5,366 nt of DNA from Bacteroidota bacterium (GTDB taxonomy: Bacteria > Bacteroidota > Bacteroidia > Chitinophagales > Chitinophagaceae): positions 1 to 5,366 of the forward strand of contig JAEWDG010000073.1 in the NCBI GenBank assembly GCA_023390215.1. The letters run 5' to 3'. The position numbers and the translations under genes were made by a program. Shown here piece by piece: positions 4,981-5,366 of the stretch. Every line of letters starts with the position of its first letter. The stretch's first letter is position 1. The notes beneath the pieces were generated by a model. The model was not told where the DNA came from and did not search any database. It saw nothing but the letters and a program-made list of their open reading frames with translations.

Positions 4981-5012
4981 GCTGAAAAATAATTTTCGGC
5001 TTATTTTATTTT
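4981..5012 (+). terminator. Terminator-like hairpin at the 3' end of the candidate ncRNA
   Basis: GCTGAAAA (4981-4988) pairs with TTTTCGGC (4993-5000, one G-U) around ATAA and is followed on the plus strand by TTATTTTATTTT. The minus strand has no T run after the stem, so it is directional. The stem is A/T-rich at its top and the T tract is interrupted, so efficiency is uncertain. Confidence 0.55.
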
Positions 5013-5048
5013 AAAGAATGTTGAGATTTGGATCTGCGAAATCAGGAT

Positions 5049-5061
5049 TCTGTTAAACAGA
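5049..5061. promoter_or_regulatory. Perfect dyad TCTGTT-A-AACAGA
   Basis: Six-base inverted arms surround one central base in the spacer between the ncRNA candidate and the open frame to its right. It may be an operator half-site pair; no neighbouring gene start supports a role. Confidence 0.2.
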
Positions 5062-5091
5062 GTTGATATCGATGTGTGCTGGATTTCAATT

Positions 5092-5319
5092 TTATTTCAG
5101 CGGCATTAATACCTTTTCAAAATAGAGTTTCCGAACTTCAATTATTTCTGAAATTTTTTTCCATCTTGTTTGGATACATTTTAAAGTTGATCCTATCACT
5201 TCTGAATATGATTCTGTATTCGAAATTTGACAGTCTGAAATATTAAGTAAATTTTTCCGAAGGTATAAAGTATGTTCATTAGGTAAAGTTGAACTAGGGC
5301 TTAGTGACCGCGTTAGGAT
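5092..5319 (-). pseudogene. 75-codon open frame without a start codon; possible gene remnant
   Basis: On the minus strand a frame runs open from just after a TGA inside the tRNA-like T loop (5320-5322) to a TAA at 5092-5094. Outside the tRNA part it reads protein-like, with LYLRKNLLNISDC, then SEVIGSTLKCIQTRWKKISE, then EVRKLYFEKVLMPLK at the end. The only ATG is five codons from the stop, so it cannot be an intact gene. The C-terminal Lys/Arg/Glu pattern looks like an amphipathic helix, but I recognise no family. It may be the 3' end of a gene cut off at the tRNA junction, or chance: an open frame of this length in such A/T-rich DNA is unlikely but not excluded. Confidence 0.25.
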
Positions 5320-5366
5320 TCAAACCTAAAACCTCCCCGACCAGAGGTCGGGGTGCTCTATTGTTT
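5305..5366 (-). tRNA. Partial tRNA-Arg(UCU)-like sequence, possibly degenerate (5' part beyond the right edge)
   Basis: Reading the minus strand from the edge: D-loop residues then GAGC (D-stem 3' strand, 5358-5355), A26, an anticodon arm (5353-5335), AGGTT variable loop, T arm TTAGG-TTTGAAT-CCTAA (5329-5313), acceptor 3' strand CGCGGTC (5312-5306) and discriminator A (5305). CCA is not encoded. The central triplet of the arm is TCT, pointing to Arg. Departures from a normal tRNA: the arm is 19 rather than 17 nt and folds as a perfect 8-bp stem, CCCCGACC/GGTCGGGG, around TCT; position 33 would be C, not U; C56 in the T loop is T; and no GG is visible in the D-loop part shown. These point to a pseudo-tRNA or an attachment-site remnant. 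The missing acceptor strand should read about GACCGCG just past the edge. Confidence 0.55.

Larger units (their letters stand above)
4738..5012 (+). ncRNA. Candidate structured non-coding RNA, family unknown
   Basis: The two ends are joined by nested complementary segments in consistent order: CAGCCCTTTG (4755-4764) with CAAAGGGCTG (4972-4981); CTAAGC (4767-4772) with GCTTAG (4964-4969); TTCAA (4777-4781) with TTGAA (4954-4958); GGACC (4783-4787) with GGTTC (4946-4950, one G-U); ACTG (4794-4797) with CAGT (4941-4944); and, past a one-base bulge, CAAGGATTG (4799-4807) with CAATCCTTG (4932-4940). That is about 39 pairs in a rod with internal loops. The apex carries AGATCA/TGATCT (4824-4829/4857-4862) and a perfect GCCGTAGC-GTTA-GCTACGGC hairpin (4909-4928). 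A 5' hairpin (GGGCTG 4738-4743 with CAGCCC 4755-4760) competes with the closing stem. A -7 box precedes it and a terminator-like hairpin ends it, both favouring the plus strand. I see no tmRNA, RNase P or SRP signature. A rod of this kind recalls 6S RNA, but the branched apex fits poorly. An inverted-repeat DNA element is the main alternative. Confidence 0.5.

Noticed and set aside
4738..5012. tmRNA, RNase P or SRP RNA
   Set aside because: The conserved segments I would expect (tmRNA 5' GGGGCTGATTCTGGATTCGA-like end, RNase P GAGGAAAGTCC, SRP GGAAGGAAGCAGCC-like loop) are absent.
1..5366. CRISPR array, insertion sequence or defence system
   Set aside because: No regularly spaced repeats, transposase, integrase, reverse transcriptase or nuclease gene is present in the window.

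Overview
The window looks like chromosomal DNA from a Bacteroidota bacterium, most likely near Chitinophagaceae/Sphingobacteriia. The signs are moderate-to-low GC, poor Shine-Dalgarno sites, promoter-like TAnnTTTG boxes, a FAS1 lipoprotein whose Cys is followed by KKDDD (resembling the Bacteroidota surface-lipoprotein export signal), an orphan receiver protein, and a secreted two-domain protein of a type I associate with this group. The assignment is inference from sequence style, not from a database match.

Layout, left to right. Positions 1-1523 (minus strand) hold a secreted protein of unknown function, followed after only 5 bases by the start (TTG) of a ferredoxin-NAD(P)H reductase-type flavoprotein that runs off the left edge. 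An 82-base divergent spacer separates this pair from a small membrane-anchored coiled-coil protein (1606-2004, plus). That gene converges on a single-domain response regulator (2001-2444, minus), and the two stop codons overlap in TTAA. A 308-base spacer with several dyads and a TAAGTTTG promoter box precedes a short-chain dehydrogenase (2753-3436, plus). The dehydrogenase converges on a two-domain FAS1 (fasciclin) lipoprotein (3519-4505, minus), with a shared bidirectional terminator hairpin between them. The FAS1 promoter region carries a perfect 12-base inverted repeat.

Positions 4506-5304 contain no convincing protein gene but are dense in structure. The best candidate for something undescribed is a plus-strand non-coding RNA of about 275 nt (about 4738-5012). 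It has a perfect Bacteroidota -7 box (TATTTTTG) just upstream, a nested long-range stem of about 39 pairs joining its two ends, several apical hairpins, and a terminator-like hairpin with a T-rich tail at its 3' end. I could not assign it to a known RNA family. The right edge (5305-5366, minus) is the 3' portion of a tRNA-like sequence (tRNA-Arg(UCU)-like) whose anticodon arm has become a perfect 8-bp hairpin. It adjoins a 75-codon open frame without a start codon, which may mark an old recombination or integration junction.

The protein genes do not form one pathway. They are a set of independent housekeeping/envelope-type transcription units, mostly in convergent or divergent pairs.
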